A stretch of 64,000 nt of DNA from Aureimonas sp. Leaf427 (GCF_001425485.1 NZ_LMQW01000003.1:1-64000); one strand, 5' to 3'; counted from the stretch's first letter, positions 8,138 to 17,129 are shown. The notes: generated by a model not told the origin, from the sequence alone. Numbers and translations are program-made.

Positions 8138-9781
8138 ATGGTTGGCGACGGCGACGAGACCTTCGATTACGTCGTGGTCGGCTCCGGCTCGGCCGGCTCG
8201 ATCGTCGCCGCGCGCCTCGGCGAGGACGGGCGGAACAGCGTCTGCGTGATCGAGGCCGGCGGAAACGACCGCTCGATCTGGCTGAAGATCCCCGTCGGCT
8301 ATGCCAAGAGCTACTACGATCCCGCCGTGAACTGGATGTATTCGACCGAACCCGAGCCCGAACTCGGCGGACGGCGCATCTACACGCCGCGCGGCAAGGT
8401 GCAGGGCGGCTCCGGCGCGATCAACGCCATGATCTTCGTGCGCGGCGCCGCCGGCGACTTCGACGGATGGCGCGATGCCGGAAACCCCGGCTGGGGCTTT
8501 GCCGACGTGCTGCCGCACTTCAAGCGGATGGAGCGCCATGCCGGCGGGGCCTCGCCGTGGCATGGCGGCGACGGGCCGATCGGCGTGACGCCGATGCGCG
8601 GCGCGACGCATCCGATCACGGACGCCTTCCTGGCCGCCTGCCGCGAGATCCAGCTTCCCGAGACGCCCGACTTCAACGGCGCCGCCATCGAGGGCGCCGG
8701 CATCTACGACGTGAACACGCGCCGGGGCCTTCGCTCCTCCGCCGGCGCCGAGTATCTGCGCCCCGCCCTGAAGCGCGAGAACGTCACGATCCGGCGTCAC
8801 GCCCGGACGACGCGCATCCTCCTCGACGACGAGCATCGCGCGACCGGCGTCGAGATCCTGCAAGGGGGCCAGAGGCGCACGATTCGCGCGCGATGCGAGG
8901 TGATCGTCTCGGCCGGCGCCGTCGAGACGCCGAAGCTGCTCCAGCTGTCCGGCATCGGCGACGGCGCGCTGCTCGGACGGCTCGGCATCGCGCCGCGCCG
9001 TCATCTGCCCGCCGTCGGCGCGAACCTGCAGGACCATCTCTGCGCCAGCCTCTATTACCGCTCGACCGTGCCGACGCTGAACGGACCCTTCTCCAGCCTC
9101 GCCGGCCAGGCCGGGCTCGCGCTTCGCTACATCCTGACCCGCAAGGGGCCCTTCGCGATAAGCGTGAACCAGGCCGGCGGGTTTTTTCGCGGCCGGCCGT
9201 CCGAGCCGCGCGAGAACCTGCAGCTCTACTTCAACCCCCTCTCCTACCGCATTCCGAGCGATCCAGGCGCGGGACTGAAGGCCGAGCCCTATCCGGGCTT
9301 TCTCCTCGCCTTCAACGCCTGCCGCCCGACGAGCCGCGGCCGGGTGGAGATCGCCTCGCCCGATGCGGAAGGCGCGCCCCGGATCCGGCCGAACTATCTC
9401 TCGACGGAGGAGGACCGCGACGAAGCGGTGCAGGGCGCCCGCCTTGCCCGGCGCATCATGCAGGCGCCCGCCCTTCGCGCCGTCACCGCCGAGGAAATGC
9501 CGCCCTCGGCGGGTGTCTCGACCGACGACGAGATCCTCGCCTATTTTCGGGAGAATTGCGGCTCGATCTATCATCTCTGCGGCACGGCCGGCATGGGGCC
9601 GGACCCTGCGACCTCCGTCGTCGATGCCCGCCTTCGCGTCCACGGGATCGCCGGCCTTCGCGTCGTCGACGCCTCGATCTTTCCCACCATCACCGCCGGA
9701 AACATCAACGCGCCCACCATGATGGTGGCCGAGAAGGGCGCGGCGACGATCCTTGAGGATGCGGCGGCGCGTCAGCGGTAG
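8138..9781 (+). CDS. GMC-family FAD-dependent oxidoreductase
   Basis: A 547-residue flavoprotein of the glucose-methanol-choline family, oxidising a primary or secondary alcohol. The N-terminus has the FAD Rossmann motif GSGSAGS (15-21). GKVQGGSGAINAM is GMC signature 1, SAGAVETPKLLQLSGIG is signature 2, and the C-terminus has the catalytic His in IYHLCGT (about His479) and the partner Asn in GNINAPT (about 522-524). The open frame extends far upstream, but the ATG used lies 5 nt past the dehydratase stop with an AAGGG ribosome-binding sequence. It ends in a 10-bp convergent overlap with otnI. Its role in the acid-sugar pathway is inferred from position. Confidence 0.9.
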   Translation: MVGDGDETFDYVVVGSGSAGSIVAARLGEDGRNSVCVIEAGGNDRSIWLKIPVGYAKSYYDPAVNWMYSTEPEPELGGRRIYTPRGKVQGGSGAINAMIFVRGAAGDFDGWRDAGNPGWGFADVLPHFKRMERHAGGASPWHGGDGPIGVTPMRGATHPITDAFLAACREIQLPETPDFNGAAIEGAGIYDVNTRRGLRSSAGAEYLRPALKRENVTIRRHARTTRILLDDEHRATGVEILQGGQRRTIRARCEVIVSAGAVETPKLLQLSGIGDGALLGRLGIAPRRHLPAVGANLQDHLCASLYYRSTVPTLNGPFSSLAGQAGLALRYILTRKGPFAISVNQAGGFFRGRPSEPRENLQLYFNPLSYRIPSDPGAGLKAEPYPGFLLAFNACRPTSRGRVEIASPDAEGAPRIRPNYLSTEEDRDEAVQGARLARRIMQAPALRAVTAEEMPPSAGVSTDDEILAYFRENCGSIYHLCGTAGMGPDPATSVVDARLRVHGIAGLRVVDASIFPTITAGNINAPTMMVAEKGAATILEDAAARQR

Positions 9782-10524
9782 GCGCGCATCCAGCCGAGGC
9801 CGTCGTCGGTGCCCGCGCGCGGCCGATACTCCGCGCCGAAGGGTCCGCTCCATCCGAGCGCAGGCAGCAGGCGCTCGAAGGCGACCTCGCCTTCGTCGGG
9901 CTCGGCACGCGAGGGAACGGCCGCGAACTGAACATGGCCGACGAGGTCGCGATGGCGCTCGAAGCGGCGGACGAGATCGCCGCCCATGATCTGCTGGTGG
10001 TAGAGGTCGAACATGATGCGCACCTCCGGCCGCCCCAGTGCCCCCACGATATCGGCCGCCTCTTCCACCGTCTGGTGGAAATAGCCCGGCGCATCCCGCG
10101 CGTTCAGCGGCTCGATCAGGACCACCATCCCGTATTTGCCGCCGAGATCGGCCGCATAGGCGAGGTTTTCGAGGAAGGCCTCGCGGGCGCCCTCGACCCC
10201 GCGCGAAGCGCCCGCCATCACATGCACCGCGCCCGCCCCGATCTCCGAGCCGTAGTCGAAGGCCTCGTCGATCGCCGCCCGCGCCTCGCTTTCGCGGCCG
10301 GGCATCGCGGACAGCCCGTTCTCGCCCTCCCGCCCACGCCGCGTGTTCAGCCCGAGCATCGAGAGGCCCGTCTCGTCGAGCGCGGCGCGCACGTCGGCTG
10401 CCGGCATTTCGTAAGGCCAATGGCACTCGACGGCATCGAAGCCCGCAGCCTTGGCCGCGCGGATCGCGTCGGGCAGCGCCCGGTCCTTCCAGAGAAAGCC
10501 GAGATTGGCGGAAAGCTGGATCAT
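9772..10524 (-). CDS. otnI: 2-oxo-tetronate isomerase (hydroxypyruvate isomerase family)
   Basis: A 250-residue TIM-barrel protein of the hydroxypyruvate isomerase family, matching OtnI, which interconverts 2-oxo- and 3-oxo-tetronate. Seen in the sequence: LSANLGFLW at the N-terminus, FDAVECHWPYE, a metal Glu in VLIEPLN, and MFDLYHQQIM and GHVQFA lining the metal site, then a C-terminal GAEYRP. The start is the ATG of MIQLSANLG; the upstream in-frame extension overlaps otnK coding sequence. It is the last gene of denD-otnK-otnI, 19 nt after otnK. Without that context it could only be called a hydroxypyruvate-isomerase-like protein. Confidence 0.85.
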   Translation of the reverse strand: MIQLSANLGFLWKDRALPDAIRAAKAAGFDAVECHWPYEMPAADVRAALDETGLSMLGLNTRRGREGENGLSAMPGRESEARAAIDEAFDYGSEIGAGAVHVMAGASRGVEGAREAFLENLAYAADLGGKYGMVVLIEPLNARDAPGYFHQTVEEAADIVGALGRPEVRIMFDLYHQQIMGGDLVRRFERHRDLVGHVQFAAVPSRAEPDEGEVAFERLLPALGWSGPFGAEYRPRAGTDDGLGWMRAYR

Positions 10525-10543
10525 CGTCGCATTCCTTACCGTC

Positions 10544-11797
10544 TTACCGGACACGGTCGCCGAGAACGTCGAGCGCGGTCTCGAAGAAATCGGCATCGCC
10601 GAAATTGCCGGACTTCAACGTGAGCCAAAGCGGCCGGTCGGCGGCCTTCACGGCGGGAACGCCGGGCGCGATCTCCGGGCCGATGTCGAGCGCGACGAGG
10701 CCAAGCCCTTCCACGACCGCGCCGGACGTCTCCCCGCCCGCGACGACGAGGCGCGTGACGCCGGCCGCCGCGAGCCGCCGGGCGAGATCGGCGAAGAAGC
10801 CCTCGATCGCTCCGGCCACCGCCTCGCGCCCGTGCCGCTCCTGCGCCGCCCGCACGGTGGCGGGCTCGGCGGACGTGTAGATCAGCGGCGCCTCGGCACC
10901 TTGCGCGAGCGCCCATTCGGCGACCTCGGCGGCATCTGTCGTCCCGGCCATCAGCGCATCCGGCAGGATCTCGCGCGCCGGATGGCTCGCCGCATAGCGC
11001 GCGACCTGCACCCGCGTCATCGCGGAGCAGGAGCCGGACAGGATCGCGCCCGGCCCGGAACTGCCGGTCCAGGCCGCCCCCACCGCCGACGGCGATGCGC
11101 CGAAGAGGGCGGGCAGTCCGATGGCGATGCCGGAACCGCCGGTGATCAGCCGGAAGTCGCGCGTCGCCTCGCCGAGCGCGACGAGATCCTCGTCCCGCAG
11201 CGCATCCGCCACCAGGACGGGCCGCCCGGCGGCGACCTCGGCCTCGACGGCGGCGCGGATCGCATCCGGTCCCGCAAAGACCGCCCGGGCCGGAACATGG
11301 CCGACGCCGTGCCTCGTCTGCGGGGCGAGCCAGCGGCGCAGGTCGGGATCGGTCATCGGCGTCAGCGGATGGTTTTCCATGCCGCTTTCGCTGAGCAGCC
11401 GGTCGCCGACGAAGAGATGGCCTTGATAGATGGAGCGCCCCGTCGCGGGAAAGGCCGGGCAGACGATCGTGCGATCCGAGCCGAGCCGCTCCATCAGCGC
11501 ATCGATGACGGGACCGATATTGCCCTCCGGCGTCGAATCGAAGGTCGAGCAGTATTTGAAGAGGAACCGGCGGCACCCCTGGCGCTCCAGCCAGTCCGCC
11601 GCCGCCAGCGAGAGCGCGATGGCCTCCGCCGGCGGAATCGTGCGCGATTTCAGCGCCACGATCCCCGCCTCGACGCCCGGCTCGGCCGCGCCGGACGGGA
11701 CGCCGCAATATTGCGTCACCCGCATCCCGCCCTTCGCCAACGTGTTGGCAAGGTCCGAGGAGCCGGTGAAATCGTCGCCGATGCAGCCGAGCAGCAT
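10544..11797 (-). CDS. otnK: 3-oxo-tetronate 4-kinase (four-carbon acid sugar kinase, DUF1537)
   Basis: A 417-residue four-carbon acid-sugar kinase. The N-terminal substrate-binding domain starts LLGCIGDDFTGSSDLAN, the DDxTG signature of the family, and continues with FKYCSTFDSTPEGNIG. The C-terminal nucleotide-binding domain contains VVAGGETSGAVVEGL and LTLKSGNFGD. OtnK phosphorylates 3-oxo-tetronate in D-erythronate and D-threonate catabolism. It sits 4 nt after denD and 19 nt before otnI, so translation is likely coupled. The related DtnK and YgbK branches share these motifs; the otnI/denD neighbours are what favour OtnK. Confidence 0.9.
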   Translation of the reverse strand: MLLGCIGDDFTGSSDLANTLAKGGMRVTQYCGVPSGAAEPGVEAGIVALKSRTIPPAEAIALSLAAADWLERQGCRRFLFKYCSTFDSTPEGNIGPVIDALMERLGSDRTIVCPAFPATGRSIYQGHLFVGDRLLSESGMENHPLTPMTDPDLRRWLAPQTRHGVGHVPARAVFAGPDAIRAAVEAEVAAGRPVLVADALRDEDLVALGEATRDFRLITGGSGIAIGLPALFGASPSAVGAAWTGSSGPGAILSGSCSAMTRVQVARYAASHPAREILPDALMAGTTDAAEVAEWALAQGAEAPLIYTSAEPATVRAAQERHGREAVAGAIEGFFADLARRLAAAGVTRLVVAGGETSGAVVEGLGLVALDIGPEIAPGVPAVKAADRPLWLTLKSGNFGDADFFETALDVLGDRVR

Positions 11798-11801
11798 GAT
11801 G

Positions 11802-12791
11802 TCAGACCCTCGCCTGCCCGCCCATCTCGTCGTCGAGATGCGCCCGGATGATCTCGTCGAAGGAGCTTTCCACCGTGAAGCCGAGCTCGCGGGCGCGCTT
11901 GCCCTCGATATCGGGCGCCCAGCCGTCGACGATGCGGATGATCATCGGATCGGGCTCGCGGCGGATCAGCTTCACGGCCTTCTCCCCGACGATCCGGCCG
12001 AGCGCCGCGATCTCGTCGCCGACCGTGGCGGACAGACCGGGCAGGCTGATATTGCGGCGCGGACCGACCTTGGACAGATCCATCGTCGCGGCATGAAGGA
12101 AGAAGCCGATCGCCGCGCGCGGACTGGCGAAGAAATGGCGCACGCTGTCGGCGACGGGCAGAACCGCCTCCTGCCCGGCGATCGGCTCGCGCAGGATGTT
12201 GGAGAAGAAGCCGGAGGCCGCCTTGTTCGGCTTGCCCGGCCGGATGCAGATCGTGGGCAGGCGCAGGCCGATGCCGTCGAAGAAGCCGCGCCGCGTGTAG
12301 TCGGAGAGGAGCAGCTCGCCGATCGCCTTCTGCGTGCCGTAGCTCGTCAGCGGCGTCTGGAAGAACTCGTCCGGGATCGCTTTCGGGAACGGTGCGCCGA
12401 AGACCGCGATCGAGGAGGCGAAGACGACGCGCGGCTTGTAGCCGGAGGCGCCGTGCTCCAGCCGGATCGCCTCGAAGAGATCGCGCGTGCCGTCGAGATT
12501 GATGCTGTAGCCCTTCTCGAAGTCGAGTTCGGCCTCGCCGGAGACGATCGCGGCGAGGTGGAAGATCACGTCCGGCCGCTCGGCGACGAGCGGCTTCGAC
12601 GCGCCGGGCACCGAGATGTCGAGCGCCTGCGTGCGGACGTTCGAAATGCGCCCGGCCGGCACCTCCGGCTGGATGACGTCGACGAGCACCATTTCGTCCA
12701 CCGCCGTCTCGCCGAGGCCGCCATCGGCCGAAATGCGCTCGGCGAGCTTGCGTCCGATCATGCCGGCCGCGCCGATAATGAGAATCTTCAT
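11802..12791 (-). CDS. denD: D-erythronate dehydrogenase (extended SDR family)
   Basis: A 329-residue extended short-chain dehydrogenase. The NAD Rossmann motif is GAAGMIG (7-13), and the catalytic set is Ser126/127 in VFASSIAVFG plus Tyr151 and Lys155 in YGTQK. DenD oxidises D-erythronate at C2 to 2-oxo-tetronate, feeding OtnI and OtnK, which follow immediately. The ATG has an excellent GGAGGAGGA ribosome-binding sequence. A homologous nucleotide-sugar epimerase assignment is less likely given the otn genes. The last enzyme of the pathway, OtnC aldolase/decarboxylase, is not in the window. Confidence 0.85.
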   Translation of the reverse strand: MKILIIGAAGMIGRKLAERISADGGLGETAVDEMVLVDVIQPEVPAGRISNVRTQALDISVPGASKPLVAERPDVIFHLAAIVSGEAELDFEKGYSINLDGTRDLFEAIRLEHGASGYKPRVVFASSIAVFGAPFPKAIPDEFFQTPLTSYGTQKAIGELLLSDYTRRGFFDGIGLRLPTICIRPGKPNKAASGFFSNILREPIAGQEAVLPVADSVRHFFASPRAAIGFFLHAATMDLSKVGPRRNISLPGLSATVGDEIAALGRIVGEKAVKLIRREPDPMIIRIVDGWAPDIEGKRARELGFTVESSFDEIIRAHLDDEMGGQARV

Positions 12792-12895
12792 CCTGTCCTC
12801 CTCCTTCGAACACTCGTCCGCCGCGCATGTTTCGCGGGGGCGGAAAGGTCTGCCGGAACGGGCGGGCCGACCGACCGCCCCCTCCGGTCCTTGTT

Positions 12896-13651
12896 TCAGC
12901 CGCCCCTCTCGGCGGCATCGAGACTGCTGCGCGTGGTGCGGTGGATGCGCTCCAGATGCACCTCGAAGCCGGCGGCGACGGCCTGCGGATCATGGGCCTT
13001 CAGAGCCTCGACGATGCGGCGATGATCGTCGTAGCTGGCCGCGATGGCGCCGGGCTCGGAGACGGCCCGCCGCCGATGCTCCATCATATAGCCGTAGAGA
13101 TCGATGACAAAATCGGCGAGCGCGGGATTTCCGCAGGCGCGATAGATCGCGAAATGGAACTCGCGATCGGTGATGAGAAAGCGCACGGGATCGTCGATCG
13201 CGGCCCGCTGGGCCTCCAGCGAATCCGACAGGAAGCGCAGCGTCTCCTCGTCGATCCGCAGGGCGGCATCGGCGACGACGCGCAGTTCGACATGCAGCCG
13301 CGCCGCATGGATGTCGGAAAGGCCGTAGCTGTTGATCAGCCGGGGTTCGCGCGTCTGCTTGAACTCGGGCCCGACCTCGTCGGAGACGACGCGCGTGCGT
13401 GCCCCCTGCACGACCGCGATCAGCCCCTTGGCCGAAAGGATCTGGATGCCGCCGCGCACCGATTCCCGGCTGACGCGCAGCGCCACGGCCAGATCGCGCT
13501 CGCTCGGCAGATCGTCCCCGACCTTCAGAAGCCCCGCCGCGATGAGGCTCGCGATCTTCTCCGCCACGACGTCGCGAATGGTCCGCCGCACGATCGCCTC
13601 GCGAAGCTCCCGCGCATTTTCGAGGACGAAGTTCATGGGCGCCACGCGCAT
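12896..13651 (-). CDS. FadR-subfamily GntR regulator upstream of denD-otnK-otnI
   Basis: A 251-residue regulator. The winged helix (about residues 22-90) contains the typical PSERDLAVALRVSRESVRGGIQ recognition region, split here as LPSERDLA and VSRESVR, and an FCD domain (about 105-240) follows with FLITDREFHFAIYRACGN and a C-terminal HRRIVEALKAHD. It lies about 100 nt upstream of denD in the same orientation and probably represses that operon until a tetronate or related acid binds. Two starts are possible, MRVAP and MNFVLE five codons later; neither has a clear ribosome-binding sequence. A FadR-like palindrome touches its 5' end. Confidence 0.85.
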   Translation of the reverse strand: MRVAPMNFVLENARELREAIVRRTIRDVVAEKIASLIAAGLLKVGDDLPSERDLAVALRVSRESVRGGIQILSAKGLIAVVQGARTRVVSDEVGPEFKQTREPRLINSYGLSDIHAARLHVELRVVADAALRIDEETLRFLSDSLEAQRAAIDDPVRFLITDREFHFAIYRACGNPALADFVIDLYGYMMEHRRRAVSEPGAIAASYDDHRRIVEALKAHDPQAVAAGFEVHLERIHRTTRSSLDAAERGG

Positions 13652-13655
13652 TGAT

Positions 13656-13682
13656 CAACTGGTTCGGCCAGCAAGCCAGTTG
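13656..13682. promoter_or_regulatory. FadR-type operator at the GntR gene start
   Basis: CAACTGG at 13656-13662 is inverted at 13676-13682. Within it, AACTGGTTCGGCCAGCA (13657-13673) matches the E. coli FadR operator consensus AACTGGTCNGACCAGTT at 12 of 16 fixed positions. The site begins 5 bp upstream of the regulator's first possible start codon, which fits autoregulation. TTGATCAA (13651-13658) is a further palindrome overlapping it. Confidence 0.45.
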
Positions 13683-13738
13683 TCCCACGCGTCGTCGGAA
13701 AGTGTCAAGCCGATGGTCGGATCATGGGACGATGCAGG

Positions 13739-14554
13739 TCAGCCCTCGTCGCGCCAGAAGCTGCGCGACCAGCGGCGAGCGACCGATGCGCTCTTCCAGG
13801 GCGTCAGCCCTTTCTCGGCGAGCACCACGAGGAGAAAGGACACGACGCCGAGCAACGCCAGGAATGCGATCGCGGCGAAGGTGCCGGCCGTATTGAGCCG
13901 GGAGTTGGCTTGGAGGAGATAGGCGCCGAGACCGCCGGACGTGGAGGCCGTCCATTCTGCGATGACGGCGCCCGTGACGGAGAAGGTCGCCGAAAGCTTC
14001 AAAGCTGAGAAGAGCGGCGAATAGGTCGCGGGCAGTTTCACATGGCGAAAGGTCGCGAGCTTCGAGGCGCCCATGGATCGAACGAGATTCAGAACGTCGC
14101 GATCGACGGAAGCGAGACCGTCCAGCACATTGACGACGACGGGAAAGAACACGACGAGCGCCACGATCACGAGCTTGGGCGCGAGGCCGAAGCCGAGCCA
14201 GATCGTCAGCGCCGCCGAGATCGCGACGATCGGAACCGCTTGGCTTGCGATGAGCACGGGATAGAGCACGCCGCGCACGGTCTTCGAGGCGTCCATCGCC
14301 ACCGCGAAGAGAAAGCCGCCGCCGGCCCCCAGCACGAAACCGAGCAGGAACTCGGTAAAGGTGATGACGAACCCCTCGATCAGCGTCTGCCAGTCCAAAG
14401 CGATGTGTTCGGCGACCTGTCCGGGCGAGGGCATGACGTATCGCGGGATCTGGAAAACCTCGACGGCCGCCGCCCAAAGGCCGACGACGAGACCGAGAGC
14501 CAGGATCGGATAAGCGATCTGGACGAATAGCGACCGCCGCTCATCAGGCTGCAT
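13739..14554 (-). CDS. ABC transporter permease (SsuC/TauC/ThiX type)
   Basis: Inner-membrane permease of the NMT1/THI5-type importer. The 271-residue protein has six or so hydrophobic segments and the coupling (EAA) loop, here read as VRSMGASKLATFRHVKLPA, which docks on the ATPase. It overlaps the ATPase gene by 11 bp and is the last gene of the operon. Family members carry sulfonates, pyrimidines, thiamine precursors or similar small solutes. The sequence alone does not fix the ligand. Confidence 0.9.
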   Translation of the reverse strand: MQPDERRSLFVQIAYPILALGLVVGLWAAAVEVFQIPRYVMPSPGQVAEHIALDWQTLIEGFVITFTEFLLGFVLGAGGGFLFAVAMDASKTVRGVLYPVLIASQAVPIVAISAALTIWLGFGLAPKLVIVALVVFFPVVVNVLDGLASVDRDVLNLVRSMGASKLATFRHVKLPATYSPLFSALKLSATFSVTGAVIAEWTASTSGGLGAYLLQANSRLNTAGTFAAIAFLALLGVVSFLLVVLAEKGLTPWKSASVARRWSRSFWRDEG

Positions 14555-15344
14555 GAACCGTCTCCCCGGCCAAGGATGCCGTATCGTAGATAAGGCCGAG
14601 AATGCGCGCCTTCAGCGCGCTGAAGACGGGATCGGTCAGGATCGACATCGGCCGGGGACGTGCGAGGGGTACGGGAATGATCTCCCGGATGCGGCCCGGT
14701 CGCGGCGACATGACGACGACCCGGTCAGCGAGGAGAATGGCCTCGTCGATGTCGTGCGTCACGAAGACAACAGTTCGTTTTTGCTCGGCCCAGATGCCGA
14801 GGAGCCATTGCTGCATGGACAGGCGTGTCTGCGAATCCAACGCGCCGAAGGGCTCGTCGAGAAGCATCACGTCGCGGTGCATCGCGAGCGTTCGCATGAG
14901 GGCGACGCGCTGGCGCATGCCGCCGGACAGCGCCGCCGGATAGTGGTTGATGAAGTCGCCGAGCCCGTAGCGCCGGGCCAGCGCCACGCCCTCCGCCCGC
15001 TCGGCCCGGCTCGCGCCCCCTTTCAGGATGGCGCCGAGCACGATGTTGTCGACGACGGTGCGCCAGGGAAGGAGGAGATCCTTCTGAAGCATGTAGCCGA
15101 CCTCGCCGGCGCGGCCAGTCACGTCGCGCCCGTCGATGAAGACGCGGCCCGTCGAGGGCGTCAGGACGCCGGCGACGACGTTGAAGAGGGTGGATTTGCC
15201 GCAGCCGGACGGCCCGACCACCGAGACGAACTCGCCGGCGGCGACCGACAGGTGGGTCTCGGCCAGCGCCTGCGTCTCTCCGAACCGCTGCGAGACGCCA
15301 TCGAGCACGAGCTTGAAGCCGGACGGCTCGCGGGGCTTCGTCAT
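14544..15344 (-). CDS. ABC transporter ATP-binding protein (SsuB/TauB type)
   Basis: Cytoplasmic ATPase of the same importer, 266 residues. Walker A is GPSGCGKS (44-51), the Q-loop is MLQKDLLLPW (85-94), the signature is LSGGMRQ (139-145), Walker B/D-loop is MLLDEPFGALD (160-170), and the H-loop is VTHD. It starts 10 nt after the M24 peptidase gene with a GAGGA ribosome-binding sequence and overlaps the permease gene. Presumably it forms a homodimer with two permease subunits. Confidence 0.95.
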   Translation of the reverse strand: MTKPREPSGFKLVLDGVSQRFGETQALAETHLSVAAGEFVSVVGPSGCGKSTLFNVVAGVLTPSTGRVFIDGRDVTGRAGEVGYMLQKDLLLPWRTVVDNIVLGAILKGGASRAERAEGVALARRYGLGDFINHYPAALSGGMRQRVALMRTLAMHRDVMLLDEPFGALDSQTRLSMQQWLLGIWAEQKRTVVFVTHDIDEAILLADRVVVMSPRPGRIREIIPVPLARPRPMSILTDPVFSALKARILGLIYDTASLAGETVHAA

Positions 15345-15354
15345 CTCGGCATCC

Positions 15355-16068
15355 TCAAAGAACTGTGCAGGCGTCGCGGCCGAACCAGACGAGGTCCTCG
15401 ACCTTCACCGCGACCCCGTCGCGCGAGACGAAGGGCTCGACCGCCCAGGCGCCCCACATCGCCGTATCGTTGCCGGCATCGATGAATTGGTGAAGGTAGG
15501 CCGCGCCCGGCGTGAGGGAGTGACCGATATTGGCGAGAAGGTCGAGCAGCACGAAGCCCTCCGCGGTAAGCCTTTCCTCAGAAAGGCCGAAGAGCACGTT
15601 AGCCGGCATGCCCGGGCGGCATTTCGCAAGCGTTTCGCGATGAATGGCGGTAAGATCGGCCAGCGCTTTGCGGGCCTCCGGATAGTCGCCGACGATGCCG
15701 CAGCGCGTGCAGTCGCCCCAGAATCCCTCCGCCGTGATCGGATGGACGTCGATCATGACGAGATCGCGCTCGGACGCCGCAAGATCGGTTGGCGGATGGG
15801 TCGGAAAACAGATCCTGGCATTCTCGCCGAGACCGACATTGGTGATCGTCCAGACATGGGCGACGCCCTCGGCGGCGAGATAGGCACCGATCGCGAGCTC
15901 GATCTCTCGCTCGGTGACGCCCGGCAGAAGCGCCGCGATGCCCGCAGCCGCCGCGCCCTTGGCGAGGTCTTGCGCCTTGACGAGACCCGGCGGCGGTTCG
16001 ATCGCCACGTCCGGCCCCGGACGATAGGTCCAGGGCGGGACGATGCGCGGGCCGGCCGCCGCGCTCAC
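15355..16068 (-). CDS. M24-family metallopeptidase/creatinase-fold enzyme
   Basis: A 237-residue pita-bread-fold enzyme with all five metal ligands of family M24 in order: Asp107 (MIDVHP), Asp119 (WGDCTR), His183 (NIGHSLTPG), Glu211 (VEPFVS) and Glu224 (VKVEDLVW). It lacks the extra N-terminal domain of Xaa-Pro dipeptidases. It starts at GTG, whose last two bases are the first two of the upstream gene's TGA stop, a classic coupled 4-bp overlap; earlier in-frame Mets would sit inside the binding-protein gene. Its place inside an importer operon suggests it processes the imported solute. Whether that is a dipeptide or a creatinine-like compound is open. Confidence 0.85.
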   Translation of the reverse strand: MSAAAGPRIVPPWTYRPGPDVAIEPPPGLVKAQDLAKGAAAAGIAALLPGVTEREIELAIGAYLAAEGVAHVWTITNVGLGENARICFPTHPPTDLAASERDLVMIDVHPITAEGFWGDCTRCGIVGDYPEARKALADLTAIHRETLAKCRPGMPANVLFGLSEERLTAEGFVLLDLLANIGHSLTPGAAYLHQFIDAGNDTAMWGAWAVEPFVSRDGVAVKVEDLVWFGRDACTVL

Positions 16069-17060
16069 GGCGCCACGTAGGCATTGGTGTAATAGGCGGA
16101 CGGCTCCAGCGGCGCCTTCACCACGTCGAACTTTTTGAGCGCGGCGAGAAGCTGGACCCAGTCGGCATCGTTCATCACCATCATGTCCGGCCCCTGCTCG
16201 CCGAAGAGCGGGATCGTGTCCTTCCATTGCTGGTCGATGAACTTCGGGTCATAGGCCTTCGAGTAGCGCGCGGCGAAGGCGGCGAGGCCTTCGTCGGGAT
16301 GGGCGATGGCATAGTCGATGCTCTTGCGCGTCGCGCGCAGAAACGCCTTGGCGATCTCGGGATTGGCCTTCAGCCAGTCGTCGTTCGCCGCAAGCATGAA
16401 GATCGGCGTGTTGGGCACGCCGTGCTCGGCGGCGGGCAGGAACTCCGCCTTCTGACCGCCGAGGACCGACATGCCCGTCATCTCGGCATTTGTGATGCCG
16501 GTGATCGCGTCGACCCGCTTCTGCAGGAGAAGCGGCACCGTGTCGTCGGCGGCCGCGACCGTCTTCACGTCGGCCATCGTGAGACCGCCATCCGCCAGCA
16601 TCATGGTCAGCTGTGCCGTCGTCCAGGCGTCGTTGTAGATGCCGATCGTCTTGCCCTTGAGCTCGGGCACCGCGAGCTTCTGCCCCTCGGGAGAGAGCAC
16701 GCCCCAGTTGTTTCCGCGCCCGTAGCGGGCGATCGCCGTGACCGGCGCCTGCTGCTCGCGCGCAAAAATCACGTCCATGACCGTTGTGAAGGCGACCTGC
16801 GCGCGGCCCGTACCCAGAAACTTCGTCGTATCGGCTACGGTCGGCGGCGTGACGATGTCGAGTTCGATCCCCTCCTGTGCGTAGAAACCCTTGTCGCCGC
16901 CGAGAATCCAGGGGACCCAGAAGCCGTCCGGCACCGGCCATTCCTGAATGAAGGTCAGCTTGGTCAGCGGCTTGTCTTCGGCATGCGTGGCCGTAGCGAC
17001 CAAGCCGAGGGCGGCGGAGCCGGCAAGAAGGACCGTGAACAGGCGGCGGGTCAGCGTCAT
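16065..17060 (-). CDS. ABC transporter periplasmic binding protein (NMT1/THI5-like)
   Basis: A 331-residue periplasmic solute-binding protein. It begins with a Sec signal peptide (Arg-Arg then LFTVLLAGSAALGLVA, cleavage probably after THA), followed by two alpha/beta lobes typical of the NMT1/THI5 fold: WVPWILGGDKGFYAQEGIELDIV, then LKGKTIGIYN, then ADGGLTMADVKTV. The ATG of MTLTRR is chosen because it gives the signal peptide and has an AAGGA ribosome-binding sequence; the frame opens 115 codons earlier. It is the first gene of the operon and should define its substrate. Thiamine-pyrimidine precursors, sulfonates and nitriles are all known ligands of the fold. Confidence 0.9.
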   Translation of the reverse strand: MTLTRRLFTVLLAGSAALGLVATATHAEDKPLTKLTFIQEWPVPDGFWVPWILGGDKGFYAQEGIELDIVTPPTVADTTKFLGTGRAQVAFTTVMDVIFAREQQAPVTAIARYGRGNNWGVLSPEGQKLAVPELKGKTIGIYNDAWTTAQLTMMLADGGLTMADVKTVAAADDTVPLLLQKRVDAITGITNAEMTGMSVLGGQKAEFLPAAEHGVPNTPIFMLAANDDWLKANPEIAKAFLRATRKSIDYAIAHPDEGLAAFAARYSKAYDPKFIDQQWKDTIPLFGEQGPDMMVMNDADWVQLLAALKKFDVVKAPLEPSAYYTNAYVAP

Positions 17061-17129
17061 CGCAAGATCCTTGTTCGCGTCGGGCCACCGATCGTGGCGT
17101 CGGGGGCCGACCGCAGCTTCGCAAGGGGA

